64,000 nucleotides of DNA from Pseudomonadota bacterium (GCA_025356815.1 JANXQL010000029.1:60253-124252); one strand, 5' to 3'; shown: positions 25,216 through 34,924, numbered from the stretch's first letter. Numbers and translations: made by a program. The notes: generated by a model not told the origin, from the sequence alone.

Positions 25216-26955
25216 CTACAACGAATCGGGATCGACGCCGGCCCACACATCGCTGCGCGAGGCGACCAAATCCAGCCATTGAGGCACCCGCGGCAGCTCG
25301 CATTCGAAGAAGAACCGGCAGGCCCGCAGTTTGCCGTCATAGTACGGCCGGTCCCGGCGCGCATCGGCCACCAGTGCCTGTTCCAGCCAAAGCCAGGCGA
25401 CCACGAGATGGCCGAACGCGCGCAGGAACGTCGTCGCATTATCGAATGTGGAGGCCCCGGGCGCCAACTCGACCGCCCGGACCGTCTCCTGCAGCTGCCC
25501 CCACACCGTCTGCAGCTGGCGCGCATAGCCGGCGAGTTCCGCAGAGCCCGCGGCGCGCTCGCAGGCACGCCCGATCCTCGCGCCCGCGATCGAAAGCCCG
25601 TGACCCTGATCGCGCAGGATCTTGCGGCCGAGCAGGTCCAGCGCCTGGATACCCGTGGTGCCCTCGTGTATCGCGTTGAGGCGATTGTCGCGATAGAGCT
25701 GCTCGACGTCATAGTCGCGGGTGTAGCCGTAGCCACCGTGGACCTGGATCGCGCCGTCGTTCGCGGCCAGCCCGAACTCTGACGGCCAGGTCTTTGCGAC
25801 CGGCGTCAGCAACGCCAGCAGCGAGCGCGATTCAGCGTCGTCGTGCTCGTCGACGAGCTTCGCGCAGTACAGGCACAGTCCAACGGCGCCTTCTGCGTAC
25901 GCCTTCTGCTCCAGCAGCATGCGGCGCACGTCGGCGTGCGCGATGAGCGGCAGCGGTGGGCCTCCGCGGGTACCCGGCGCGCGCCCCTGGCGACGCCCGC
26001 GCGCATAGGCGAGCGCCGTGCGATAGCCGCGATAGGCGAGCATCGCCGCGCCGAGTCCGACGCCGATGCGCGCCTCGTTCATCATCTGGAACATCTGCGG
26101 CAGGCCCTCGCCGAGCCCGCCAATGCGCCAGCCGATGGCCCCCGCGCGTTCGCCGAAGTTCAAGAGCGTATTCGCGGTGCCGCGGTAGCCCATCTTGTGG
26201 TTCAGGCCCGCGACGCTGACGTCGTTGCGCGTCCCGTCCGGCAGTATCTTCGGTACGATGAACAGCGAGATGCCGCGACTATCGTCCGCGAGCCGTCCGT
26301 CCGGACCCGGCACCTTGGCGAGTACCAGGTGCACGATGTTCGGCGTGACATCGTGATCCCCCGCCGAGATCCACATCTTGTTGCCGACCAGCCGGTAGCG
26401 CGCACCGTACTCGTCGTCGCCATCGGGCTCGGCGCGGGTGCGGATGTCAGCGAGGCTCGAGCCGGCCTGCGGCTCCGACAGGCACATCGTCCCGAACCAG
26501 CGGCCCTCGATCTGCGGCCGCGCGAACGCGTCCACCTGCGCCGGACTGCCGAAGGTGGCGATGAGGCGCGCGTTGGCGACGGTCAGCATGACGTAGCCGG
26601 CGGTCGCGATGTTCGCCGCGGCAAACTGGGCGAACAACGCGGACTGCACGAGGTAGGGCAGCCCCATGCCGCCGAGATTCGCGTCGAAACCCGCCGAGAA
26701 TAGGCCGACCTGCGCGTACTGCCGCAGTGCGTCGCGCACGGCAGGGAGCACGTGCACCCCCTGCGCATCGAGGATGGGCTCGGTCCGGTCGGCAGCCTTG
26801 TAGTGCGGCAGGAACCAGTCACGGGCGATCCGCTCGCCGAGCTCAAGCACCGCAGCCAGCGCCTCGCGCGATTCAACCGCGGCCGGCGTGGCATCCACAA
26901 GCCACTCGCGCAGGAAGAACTCAAGGTCCTGGGAACTGAGCAGACCATCGTCCAT
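25216..26955 (-). CDS. Acyl-CoA dehydrogenase
   Basis: A 579-residue flavoenzyme of the long acyl-CoA dehydrogenase type. The central motif WFGTMCLSEPQAGSSLADI and the later HGGYGYTRDYDVEQLYRD (with the IHEGTTGIQALDLLGRK segment) are hallmarks of this family. A C-terminal domain of about 130 residues follows, as in the DmdC-type and fatty-acyl enzymes. It introduces a double bond into an acyl-CoA using FAD and passes electrons to ETF. Starting at MDDGLLSSQD removes an upstream Arg-rich stretch. No ETF, thiolase or ligase genes adjoin it. Confidence 0.9.
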   Translation of the reverse strand: MDDGLLSSQDLEFFLREWLVDATPAAVESREALAAVLELGERIARDWFLPHYKAADRTEPILDAQGVHVLPAVRDALRQYAQVGLFSAGFDANLGGMGLPYLVQSALFAQFAAANIATAGYVMLTVANARLIATFGSPAQVDAFARPQIEGRWFGTMCLSEPQAGSSLADIRTRAEPDGDDEYGARYRLVGNKMWISAGDHDVTPNIVHLVLAKVPGPDGRLADDSRGISLFIVPKILPDGTRNDVSVAGLNHKMGYRGTANTLLNFGERAGAIGWRIGGLGEGLPQMFQMMNEARIGVGLGAAMLAYRGYRTALAYARGRRQGRAPGTRGGPPLPLIAHADVRRMLLEQKAYAEGAVGLCLYCAKLVDEHDDAESRSLLALLTPVAKTWPSEFGLAANDGAIQVHGGYGYTRDYDVEQLYRDNRLNAIHEGTTGIQALDLLGRKILRDQGHGLSIAGARIGRACERAAGSAELAGYARQLQTVWGQLQETVRAVELAPGASTFDNATTFLRAFGHLVVAWLWLEQALVADARRDRPYYDGKLRACRFFFECELPRVPQWLDLVASRSDVWAGVDPDSL

Positions 26956-27106
26956 GGGCAGTACATCCTCGCAGGGGACACGCAGGCGGCGCTGCCCGTA
27001 TCGCACGTGGCGGCGGGTCGGTCAATGGCACTCCGACCGTTGTAGGATCGGCCTCCGCCGGGGGATGATCGCCCCCCCCGAGCGCACGCACAGGACCCAC
27101 GCACGC

Positions 27107-29656
27107 ATGCTACCGCGACGCACACCACCGGCCGCGCTGGCCATCGCCACTTTGCTTCTGTGTGCGACGGTCATGCTTGCGCCGAACGCGCATGGCGCAA
27201 GCTCCGATCCCCTGCCCATCTGGCAGGACGCGCTCGACTGGCAGGGCCGCCACGTCAACGTCGCCGTCGAAGCCCTCGACGTCGGGCGGGCGCGCTTCGT
27301 GCTTCGCTCCACCGACGCGGCCGGCATGGCCACCGAGCGGATGGTCGAGGAAGACGCGGCGGGGCCGCGCCTGCGTACCGGCAGTCCGCTTTTCGATGCT
27401 CTCTACGCGCTGGCGCTGGAGGAGGCGCGCCTGGACAGCGTCGAGCAGATCACCGATGGGCAGTTCAACGACGGTCATCCAATCCCCTGCCGCTGCTTTC
27501 AGACCGGCGCGAAATGGCCCTACGTCTGGACACGCGACATTTCCTACTCAACCGACCTTGGCCTTGCGCTGCTGGATCCGGTGCGGGCCGGCGCCTCGTT
27601 GTTCTTCAAGCAGTCCGAGCTGCGTGCAGGTCCGATGACTGGCCGCATGCCGGCCGCGCGGGTCGTCGCCCAGGACACCGGCAGTGGCGGCAGCTGGCCG
27701 GTCAGCACCGATCGGGTGATCTGGATCCACGCGGCCATGGACGTCGCCGACGCGATGCCAAACGGCAGCGCCGACGCGACTAAGGACCTGCTGCGTATCG
27801 CGGCCGATACTCTTGAGCAGGACCGGCGCTATGCGTTCGATCAGACCGCGGGCCTTTATCGCGGCGAGACCTCGTTCCTGGACTGGCGCGAGCAGACCTA
27901 TCCCGCCTGGACACGCACCGACACGCGCTTCATCGCCGAGGGCTTCTCCCTGTCGACCAATGTCGCGCACTACATCGCGCTGCTTGACGCGCAGCGCCTC
28001 GCGCGCCGCGCACACGCTGCCATGGCGGCCGCCTATGGCCTCCAGGCCAAAGAGCTGCGGGATGCAATCAATCATCGCTTCTGGGACCGGAACGCTGGCC
28101 TGTACGCGAGCTATCTGTCGCGGGACCTCGCCCCGGTTGCCGCCTACGACCTGCTGGGGCTGGCGCTCGCCGTGACCTCCGGAGTCGCCGATACGAGCGC
28201 CGCCCGCGAGATCGTCGGGCGCTACCCGCTGACGCTCGCGGGACCGCCGGTCATCTGGCCCGAACAGGAAGGAATCGCGATCTACCACAACCGTGCGATC
28301 TGGCCGTTCGTGACCGCGTATGCACTACAGGCCGCGCGGGTCGTGCGGGACGCGCCGCACATGACGGCCTTCGCCGAGTCGCTCATCCGCGGTGCGGCGC
28401 TCAACCTGTCCAACTTCGAAAATCAGGAGTTCCTCACACAGCAGACTGCCTTCGCCGACGGCGTACTCAGCGGTCCGGTCATCAACTCCGCACGACAGCT
28501 GTGGTCGGTGGCAGCCTACGCAGGCATGGTCACGCGCGACCTGTTCGGAGTGCAGATCGGCTCCGCAGGAACACTGCGCGTGGCACCTTCGATCCCCGGG
28601 GGCCTCGCTCACCGAATGTTTGTTGCCGGGCGCGAGCTGCGCCTCGACGGCCTCGACATTGGCGGACGCAGCTTGTCGGTGACCCTCGTTCTGCCCGCGC
28701 ACTGGACAGATCACGACCTGCTGCAAGCCGACGTCGGCACGCTCAACGGCCGGCCGTGGCATCCCGACACGCCGCTGCCGCCGGGGTCGTTGCAGCTGCG
28801 CGTCGAGCTCGTCCCGGTGGCGGCCCCGGGCGCTTTCGTGCGCATTGTCGACGCCCGCGACCCGCATGCGTTGACCCCGGACGAGCGACGAATACTGTTC
28901 GCGCCCGCCCCACCGACGCTCACGCTTGCAAGCCAGAGCGGTGACGAAGTGGTGCTTGTGCCCGGCGGGATCGTGCCGGGCAACGACTGGCAGCTGCAGC
29001 GCGATGGGGTCGTGCTTGCGGGTGGCGTCGGCGACGCACCGCTGCGCATCGTGCGCGAGCTATCGCACGCCGCCTGCTACACCGCGACGCAGTCGTGGCC
29101 CGGGCCCGCCGGCCATCGCTCGCTGCCGAGCCGCGAGCTGTGTGTCGCACCAAGCCACGGCACCCGCCTGTATCTGGCCGGCACAGGCGCCCTGCGCTCC
29201 CCCGACGGCCATCCCGTCGACCGCAGCACGGACACCAGCGTCTACCGCGACTGGGGCGCGCCGGGCGAAAGGCTCGAGTTCCTGGATACGGCCACGGTTG
29301 CGGGCCTGCAGCGGCTGCGCGTGATGTACGGTAACGCCTACGGACCGATCAATACCGGCATCACCGCGGCGGTCAAGGAAGTGACGGCCGAGTGCCCGGG
29401 ACTACCTGCGCAGCGCGGCGCGATCGTGATGCCACACCGTGACGCGGGGGACGCGGTCGGACCGTCAACGGCATTCGTGTTTCGCGCGCCACAGGGCAGG
29501 CCGTGCCGGATCGTGATCGCCGACGGCACGAACATGACGGACCTCGAGCATTTTGCCCTGTATACGAGCGGGCGCGGCGGGCGTGCGGGCCCGTGGAACC
29601 GCGCAGGCATCTATTCGGCGACACTGGAGCCGATCGCGGAGCCGACGGCGCGCTGA
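27107..29656 (+). CDS. Exported six-hairpin glycosidase-like protein
   Basis: An 849-residue protein with a signal peptide (PAALAIATLLLCATVMLAPNAHG). Residues about 90-510 form an (alpha/alpha)6-like catalytic region (KWPYVWTRDISYSTDL, STDRVIWIHAA, WPEQEGIAIYHNRAIWPFVTAY). This resembles GH63/GH94-type glycosidases with an Asp/Glu pair as acid and base (D in TRDIS and E in WPEQEG are candidates). The C-terminal third is made of beta-rich domains and carries repeats of PxxG turns. A polysaccharide or glucan substrate is expected, and cannot be named. It is divergent from the acyl-CoA dehydrogenase. Confidence 0.65.
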   Translation: MLPRRTPPAALAIATLLLCATVMLAPNAHGASSDPLPIWQDALDWQGRHVNVAVEALDVGRARFVLRSTDAAGMATERMVEEDAAGPRLRTGSPLFDALYALALEEARLDSVEQITDGQFNDGHPIPCRCFQTGAKWPYVWTRDISYSTDLGLALLDPVRAGASLFFKQSELRAGPMTGRMPAARVVAQDTGSGGSWPVSTDRVIWIHAAMDVADAMPNGSADATKDLLRIAADTLEQDRRYAFDQTAGLYRGETSFLDWREQTYPAWTRTDTRFIAEGFSLSTNVAHYIALLDAQRLARRAHAAMAAAYGLQAKELRDAINHRFWDRNAGLYASYLSRDLAPVAAYDLLGLALAVTSGVADTSAAREIVGRYPLTLAGPPVIWPEQEGIAIYHNRAIWPFVTAYALQAARVVRDAPHMTAFAESLIRGAALNLSNFENQEFLTQQTAFADGVLSGPVINSARQLWSVAAYAGMVTRDLFGVQIGSAGTLRVAPSIPGGLAHRMFVAGRELRLDGLDIGGRSLSVTLVLPAHWTDHDLLQADVGTLNGRPWHPDTPLPPGSLQLRVELVPVAAPGAFVRIVDARDPHALTPDERRILFAPAPPTLTLASQSGDEVVLVPGGIVPGNDWQLQRDGVVLAGGVGDAPLRIVRELSHAACYTATQSWPGPAGHRSLPSRELCVAPSHGTRLYLAGTGALRSPDGHPVDRSTDTSVYRDWGAPGERLEFLDTATVAGLQRLRVMYGNAYGPINTGITAAVKEVTAECPGLPAQRGAIVMPHRDAGDAVGPSTAFVFRAPQGRPCRIVIADGTNMTDLEHFALYTSGRGGRAGPWNRAGIYSATLEPIAEPTAR

Positions 29657-29724
29657 CCCCACGCCAGTGCCGTGACTTCCGGTTAGACTCGTTGCTCGCA
29701 ATCGCTTTGACCACGGGACGATTC

Positions 29725-30669
29725 ATGACCCTGTACGGCCGCTTCCTCCAGTCGACGCTTTTCGGCGCGTTGCTCACGACAATCGTCACTCTGTCGCCTG
29801 CTGCTGCGACGGCGGGCATGGCGCCGACGAAAGTCGACCTTGACGAGTTCGATCGCTCCAAGCAAACGGTGCAACTTCCGAACGGCATTACGCTCGGTTA
29901 CGTCGACATCGGTCCTCGCGGCGGCCGGCCGCTGGTTCTGGTGCACGGCTACACGGACAACGCGCGCGACTGGGTACCGCTGCTGCCCTACCTTGACAAG
30001 TCGGTGCGCACGATCCTTGTGGACATCCGCGGCCATGGCCTGTCGAGCAAGCCGGAGTGCTGCTACACCCGTGTGGATTTCGCATACGACATTCGCCTGC
30101 TGCTGGATCACCTGCAGGTGAAGGATGCGGACATCGTCGGCCACTCGCTCGGCAGCATCATCGCGCAGACCTTCGCGGAGCACTGGCCGGAGCGTACCCA
30201 CCGCCTGGTGCTCGTGTCATCGACGGCCGGACCGAATCCGGCGTGCCCGGCCGGGGACACGAAGCCGATGGATTTCGGCAGCGAGATCGTGAAACTGCGC
30301 GACCCCATCGATCCGGAGTCGCCGTGGATGATCGAATGGTGGTCCTCGCCGACGCCGGTGGACGCCGACTTCCTGCGGCGTCAACGCATCGATTCAGCCG
30401 GGATCCCCGCCAAGGTCTGGCTGGCGGTCCTGCAGCAGGGCCTCACCGGCAACGACCTGCAGGGCACGCTGCCCTGGATCAAGGCGCCGACGCTATTGGT
30501 CTGGGGGGGCAAAGACCCGATCTTCCTCGAGAAGGACCGCTGCTCCCTCACTCGGGCACTGCCGACGGCTGAAGTGAAGATCTTCCCTGAACTGGGCCAC
30601 AATCCCTTCTGGGAAGAGCCGTTGGCGTTCGCGGCTGTACTGCAGGCGTTCCTGCGCAGTTCCCCTTAA
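29725..30669 (+). CDS. Exported alpha/beta hydrolase
   Basis: A 314-residue protein starting MTLYGRFLQSTLFGALL, with a signal peptide. The alpha/beta-hydrolase core has an HG oxyanion motif (LVLVHGYTDN), the nucleophile Ser in VGHSLGS, an Asp in WGGKDPIF and a catalytic His in LGHNPFWEE. All three triad residues are present. An esterase or epoxide-hydrolase-like role in the periplasm is likely. It is 68 bp after the glycosidase-like gene and may be co-transcribed. The longer frame reaching 29503 is a shadow of that gene. Confidence 0.82.
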   Translation: MTLYGRFLQSTLFGALLTTIVTLSPAAATAGMAPTKVDLDEFDRSKQTVQLPNGITLGYVDIGPRGGRPLVLVHGYTDNARDWVPLLPYLDKSVRTILVDIRGHGLSSKPECCYTRVDFAYDIRLLLDHLQVKDADIVGHSLGSIIAQTFAEHWPERTHRLVLVSSTAGPNPACPAGDTKPMDFGSEIVKLRDPIDPESPWMIEWWSSPTPVDADFLRRQRIDSAGIPAKVWLAVLQQGLTGNDLQGTLPWIKAPTLLVWGGKDPIFLEKDRCSLTRALPTAEVKIFPELGHNPFWEEPLAFAAVLQAFLRSSP

Positions 30670-31068
30670 GAAACGCGATACGCCGCGCGCACGGACGAGC
30701 GGCAGGTTCTCCGACGTCGCGCCGCCGCGTGGGCCACGTTCTTGTAGGCCTCGCCCATCCCCGGGCGAGTGCTGCAGAGCAGCTGCGCCACAGACGGCGA
30801 AAAAGTTCGCGATTGAAATTACCCCGCTCCAGCGAACCGCCGATTCGCAACGCCCTCGATCCCTCCGGTCGTTCATCGGCTCTGTGCGCGGCTGGACCGT
30901 GGCCGATCGAGTGTCGCTAACTTGATATGCCCTGCAGGCGGTCGGTATCGGGGTTCCGGTGCGACCAAGCGAGCCGTAGCGGCGCCGAGCCGCGCAACCA
31001 CCGGCTGGCCAACAGCGTCGAACTACCCGTGCACGCCTTGTGCACCTTCAGTGGACAGGAGAAATACG
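30670..31068. other. Intergenic region, 399 bp
   Basis: No gene is visible. A hairpin with stem CTCGCCC (30750-30756) and GGGCGAG (30763-30769) lies about 80 bp after the hydrolase stop, without a T-run; it might act as a weak terminator. The last 15 bp carry the AGGAG ribosome-binding site of the UrcA gene. Confidence 0.4.
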
Positions 31069-31410
31069 ATGCGTCTCGTCAACAAGGGCATCCTCGCGCT
31101 CGCCAGCCTGCTGGTCCTGCCGTCCATCGGCTATGCGGCAACGACCCCGCTGGATACGTACGACGTGCAGCACTTGCGCGTGCGGATCGCCGACCTCGAC
31201 CTGCACTCCGAACGGGATGTCGAACGGCTGTACGTTCGCCTGCAGGCGGCGGCGACCCATGTCTGCACCTATCCGAACATGCCGTTCGACGGTATCGACA
31301 AGGCCTGCCGTGCGTCAGCGCTACGGGATGCCGTCAGTGCCGTGCACAGCGACGCGCTTGAGGGCATCCACGCGCGCAGCTCGAACAGCAGGCGCACGAG
31401 CACGCCATAG
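31069..31410 (+). CDS. UrcA-family protein
   Basis: A 113-residue exported protein. After a signal peptide (MRLVNKGILALASLLVLPSIGYA) comes the UrcA core: VRIADLDLHSERDVERLYVRLQAAATHVCTY, with a second Cys in KACRASALRDAV. The pair of Cys may form a disulfide. The function of this family is unknown; it is common in Alphaproteobacteria and some Gammaproteobacteria. AGGAG precedes the ATG by about seven bases. Confidence 0.82.
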   Translation: MRLVNKGILALASLLVLPSIGYAATTPLDTYDVQHLRVRIADLDLHSERDVERLYVRLQAAATHVCTYPNMPFDGIDKACRASALRDAVSAVHSDALEGIHARSSNSRRTSTP

Positions 31411-31428
31411 TGGGTGCGTATCGGTCGC

Positions 31429-32100
31429 TCAGCTTCTGCCCGCGGCTGCGGTGAACAGCGCCGCGTGGCGGGGATACAGCGCCGCCAGCTGCAGGCGCGC
31501 GAGCGCGGCCAGCTGCGCCCGATGCAGTCCGTCGGTGCCGGTCAGCAACTCGAGCCACAGGCCATGACACACCGAGGCGACGAGCTTTGCCGCACTGTGC
31601 GGCTCGAGGGCTGCCGCAACGTCCGGATCCAGTGCCGCGCACAGTTCCTCGAGCATGTGATCGTGCGTGCGGTCGTAGCCTGCACACACATCGCGGTACT
31701 GCGGGCGGGCCTTGACCTCGCCCCAGAACGCGAACCAGACCGCGACCTTCTTGCGCTGGCAGATGGCGGGCTCGAAGTAGCAGTCGACGAAAGCCCGCAG
31801 GCGCACGGCCGGATGGTCGCCGACCGCCGGAAGGCTCGCGCGCCAGGTGGCCTCGAACTCCTCCGACAGCGTGCGCAGCACCGCCGTGAACAGCAGGTCC
31901 TTGCTGTCAAAGTACTGGCTGATCGAACCGACGGCCATGCCGGCGCGAGCCGCGACGTCCTGCACAGTCGTATCGCGCAGGCCCAGCATGCTGATGCTCG
32001 TTAGCGTCGCCTCGATCAGTTGCTCGGCGCGCCGTGCCCGCCGCAACAGGCGACCGTCCGGAGGGGGCGCAAACGCAGCAGGAGCCTGCGGATTCTTCAA
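31429..32100 (-). CDS. TetR-family regulator, BetI-like
   Basis: A 223-residue repressor. The N-terminal helix-turn-helix reads RAEQLIEATLTSISMLGLRDTTVQDVAARAGMAVGSISQYFDSKDLL. The C-terminal ligand domain has the BetI-type pattern (VWFAFWGEVKARPQYRDVC, SVCHGLWLELLTG), and several aromatic residues could cage a quaternary ammonium. BetI proteins sense choline. It is divergent from the MttB-family gene across 154 bp holding a perfect 20-bp palindrome, so it probably represses that gene and itself. The choline or betaine ligand is inferred from family and context. Confidence 0.78.
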   Translation of the reverse strand: MKNPQAPAAFAPPPDGRLLRRARRAEQLIEATLTSISMLGLRDTTVQDVAARAGMAVGSISQYFDSKDLLFTAVLRTLSEEFEATWRASLPAVGDHPAVRLRAFVDCYFEPAICQRKKVAVWFAFWGEVKARPQYRDVCAGYDRTHDHMLEELCAALDPDVAAALEPHSAAKLVASVCHGLWLELLTGTDGLHRAQLAALARLQLAALYPRHAALFTAAAGRS

Positions 32101-32160
32101 GTGAGGAACTCCATCAGCATATTATTAAAAACATATTAAATAATAACTTATGTATATTCA

Positions 32161-32180
32161 ATGAATGAACGTTCATTCAT
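32161..32180. promoter_or_regulatory. Perfect 20-bp operator palindrome
   Basis: ATGAATGAACGTTCATTCAT is a perfect 10+10 inverted repeat, in the style of TetR-family operators (TGAACGTTCA core). It lies 60 bp upstream of the BetI-like gene start and 74 bp upstream of the MttB-family start, within AT-rich promoter-like DNA (32119-32160, in a window otherwise very GC-rich). It is the likely binding site of the regulator at 31429-32100. Confidence 0.8.
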
Positions 32181-32254
32181 AAATGCCTTGACGTCGGTGC
32201 ACGCAGCGGGCCAAGCTCCACCGGCTCCACCCGCCGGCTTCCGAGACAACGACC

Positions 32255-33835
32255 ATGACGACCGCAGGCACAGCAACCGGACGCGGCGGCCGCACCCGAA
32301 GCTCACGCGTCGCCGAGCGACGCGCCATCCGTCGCTCGGCCGCGGTTCATCCGGGACTCGCCGGTGGCACCTACCAGCCGCTGAGCACCGCCGACGTCAA
32401 GCGCATCGCGGACACGGCGCTGGATGTGCTGGCCAACATCGGCTTCAGTGCGGTGACCGACGAGATCCGCGACTACGCCGTGGCCAAGGGAGCACATTTC
32501 AACGCCAACGACCGGCTGTGCTTCCCGCGTGCGCTGGTCGAGGACCTGATTGCGAACGCTGCACGCGAGATCGTCTATCACGGCCGCGATCCGGAACGGA
32601 CGGTGCGCTCGGGCGGCAATCGCGTCTACTTCGCAACCTCCGGCGAGGCTGTTCGCTTCGTCGACCCCGACACCGGCGCCTACCGGCCGTCTACGCTGCT
32701 CGACCTGTACGACTTCTTCCGGATGGGCGACTTCCTCGAGCACATCGACTTCTGCGGGCAGCAGGTGGTCGCGACCGACATCTGCGAGGACGCGCGCCTG
32801 CACTCGCTGAACATCGCCTACGCCGGCGCCGCGGCAACGACAAAGCCCTTCAGCATCTCGCTCGCCGAGGCTTCCACCGTCGGCGAGGTCGAGGCGCTGT
32901 GGGACGCCATCCTCGGCGCACCCGGGGCGTTCCGCGCACGCCCGTTCGCCGCGATCGGCGTGTGTCCGGTCGTCTCGCCGCTGCGCTTCGGTCCGGACAC
33001 CTCGGCGGTGCTGTGCGAGGCGGCGCGACGCGGCTTGCCGATCTCCGCGTGTACCGCGCCACAGGCCGGAGCCACCGCACCCGCGGCGCTCGCGGGCGCG
33101 CTCGTGCAGTGCACGGCCGAGGCGCTCGCCATCGTCGTGCTGGTGAACCTGATCAACCCGGGTGGCCCGGTCGACTTCGGCCCGTGGACCTTCGTCGCGG
33201 ACCTGCGCACCGGTGCGTTCACCGGCGGCGGCGGCGAGGAGGCCGTGCTGCAGGCGGCCGCCGGCCAGCTGGCCCGCTACTTCCAGCTGCCGGGCATCTC
33301 GGCCGCCGGCATGACCGACGCCAAGCGACCCGACTACCAGGCCGGTTACGAGAAGGGCATGACCATCGCGATGAGCGCGCTGTCGGGCGTCAACATGATC
33401 TGCGAGTCGGCGGGCATGATGGGCAGCCTGATGGGCTGCTCGCTCGAATCGATGCTGATGGACAACGACCTGATCGGCGCAATCCAGCGCTCGCTGCGTG
33501 GCATCGAGGTAAACGACGAGACGCTCTCCTACCATGTGATCGAGCGCACCGTGATGGGCCCGGCCCACTACCTAGGAGCACCACAGACCCTGTCGCTGAT
33601 GGAGACGGAGTACCTCTATCCCAAGGTGAGCGATCGCACCTCGCTATCGGAGTGGGAATACCGGGGCTCGCCGGAACTGATGACCATCGCTCGGGCCCGG
33701 GTACGCGAGATCATGGGCAGCCACTACCCCGATCACCTTGCCGGCAACGTCGACGCGATGCTGCGCGCCCGTTTCGACATCCGTCTCCCGGTCGAGATGA
33801 TGCGGCCCGGGAACGAGCGCTGGCCTCGCGCCTGA
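32255..33835 (+). CDS. Trimethylamine methyltransferase-family (MttB) protein, non-pyrrolysine
   Basis: A 526-residue protein of the MttB superfamily. Recognisable segments include LSTADVKRIADTALDVLANIGF, SAAGMTDAKRPDYQAGYEKGM and MMGSLMGCSLESMLMDND, and the gene runs full length with no in-frame amber codon, so it lacks the pyrrolysine of true trimethylamine enzymes. Non-Pyl members include glycine-betaine and other quaternary-amine methyltransferases that pass a methyl group to a corrinoid protein. No corrinoid protein or corrinoid:THF methyltransferase is in the window. Regulation by the divergent BetI-like protein is likely. ATG at 32255; the overlapping longer frame is a shadow. Confidence 0.85.
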   Translation: MTTAGTATGRGGRTRSSRVAERRAIRRSAAVHPGLAGGTYQPLSTADVKRIADTALDVLANIGFSAVTDEIRDYAVAKGAHFNANDRLCFPRALVEDLIANAAREIVYHGRDPERTVRSGGNRVYFATSGEAVRFVDPDTGAYRPSTLLDLYDFFRMGDFLEHIDFCGQQVVATDICEDARLHSLNIAYAGAAATTKPFSISLAEASTVGEVEALWDAILGAPGAFRARPFAAIGVCPVVSPLRFGPDTSAVLCEAARRGLPISACTAPQAGATAPAALAGALVQCTAEALAIVVLVNLINPGGPVDFGPWTFVADLRTGAFTGGGGEEAVLQAAAGQLARYFQLPGISAAGMTDAKRPDYQAGYEKGMTIAMSALSGVNMICESAGMMGSLMGCSLESMLMDNDLIGAIQRSLRGIEVNDETLSYHVIERTVMGPAHYLGAPQTLSLMETEYLYPKVSDRTSLSEWEYRGSPELMTIARARVREIMGSHYPDHLAGNVDAMLRARFDIRLPVEMMRPGNERWPRA

Positions 33836-33905
33836 CGGTCGCGCGGCCGGGCTGGCGTCGTCGCGTGCGCGCGCCGACAATATGCCCAGCCCGAACGGAG
33901 TTGCC

Positions 33906-34637
33906 ATGGCCCCTCGCCTGCCCTACTTCACGCCCGCGACGTTCCGCTTCCTGCGCACGCTCGGGCGCAATAACCACCGTGAATGGTTTCATGCCCACAA
34001 GGACGAGTACGAGAGCCGCGTCCGTGCGCCGGCGCTGCGGCTGATCACTGATCTGGCCGAACCACTGCGAGCGATCAGCCCGATGCTGGTCGCCAATCCG
34101 CGCACCGTGGGAGGTTCGCTGTTTCGGATAAACCGCGACACGCGCTTCGCGTCCGACAAGAGCCCCTACAAGACGTACATCGGCATGAGCTTCTACCACG
34201 CGGCCACGCGGCCGACTGCGCGCGGCATCGGCGGTACCGCGGCGCTCGGCCGCCTCGACGCGCCGGGCCTTTACCTGCATCTGGCCCCGACCGGCTCCTT
34301 TGCCGGTGGTGGGATCTGGCACCCTCAGCCGGCGACGCTCAAGCGGCTGCGGGACTTCGTAGTCGACAATCCGCGCAGCTGGAAGGCGGCGACCCGGGGA
34401 AAGGCATTCACGAAGGTATTCCACCTCGCCGGCGAGGCGCTGGTGCGCCCGCCGCGGGGCTACGACGCGGCGCACGAGCTGATCAATGACATCAAGCGCA
34501 AGGACTTCATCGCCAGCAGCGCTATCACGCAGCAGGAGTTGTTCGACCCGGCACTCGCGAAGCTGCTGGTGCGGCGCTATCGGCTGATGCGGCCGATGCT
34601 CGACTGGCTGTCGGCCTCGCTCGACCTTGAGTTCTGA
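33906..34637 (+). CDS. DUF2461/TIGR02453-family protein
   Basis: A 243-residue protein with the DUF2461 hallmarks NHREWFHAHKDEYESRV near the N-terminus, RINRDTRFASDKSPYKT and GLYLHLAP. The family is conserved but uncharacterised. The ATG at 33906 has GGAG upstream; the start further up the open frame overlaps non-coding sequence. It lies 70 bp after the MttB-family gene. Confidence 0.85.
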   Translation: MAPRLPYFTPATFRFLRTLGRNNHREWFHAHKDEYESRVRAPALRLITDLAEPLRAISPMLVANPRTVGGSLFRINRDTRFASDKSPYKTYIGMSFYHAATRPTARGIGGTAALGRLDAPGLYLHLAPTGSFAGGGIWHPQPATLKRLRDFVVDNPRSWKAATRGKAFTKVFHLAGEALVRPPRGYDAAHELINDIKRKDFIASSAITQQELFDPALAKLLVRRYRLMRPMLDWLSASLDLEF

Positions 34638-34638
34638 C

Positions 34639-34890
34639 TCAGACGACGGCCTCTGCTCCGCCGATCATTTTCATGACGAATACTGCGCGATCGGGACCTT
34701 CAAACGTGCTGCGCACCTCGCTGCGAATGGCATCCATCACCAGCTCGAACTCGCCGCGCACCTGGGTGCTCAGCGAGTTGTACTCGAGCGTGAGCCCCGG
34801 GTGACGTGCGAGGCGCGCAATGAAGTCCTTGATCGGCGGGATGTACGCACCGTTCAGGGGATACAGGCTGATGTCGACCGCGATCTGCAT
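34639..34890 (-). CDS. YkoF/MTH1187-like thiamine-binding-type protein
   Basis: An 83-residue ferredoxin-like fold protein, MQIAVDISLYPL, with YIPPIKDFIARL and LSTQVRGEFELVMDAI. These match the thiamine/HMP-binding YkoF-like family (DUF77-type). GGGGAA precedes the ATG. It follows gamma-glutamyltransferase by 34 bp in a four-gene minus-strand run. Ligand not proven. Confidence 0.7.
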   Translation of the reverse strand: MQIAVDISLYPLNGAYIPPIKDFIARLARHPGLTLEYNSLSTQVRGEFELVMDAIRSEVRSTFEGPDRAVFVMKMIGGAEAVV

Positions 34891-34924
34891 GACGGTTCCC
34901 CACGTGTGCCTGGACTCGATGCTC

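Noticed and set aside
32303..33568. 421-codon open frame on the minus strand
   Set aside because: It is the antisense of the well-supported MttB-family gene, has a composition typical of shadow frames in high-GC DNA, and shows no recognisable domain.
32255..33835. Pyrrolysine-dependent trimethylamine methyltransferase
   Set aside because: There is no in-frame TAG in the coding frame.
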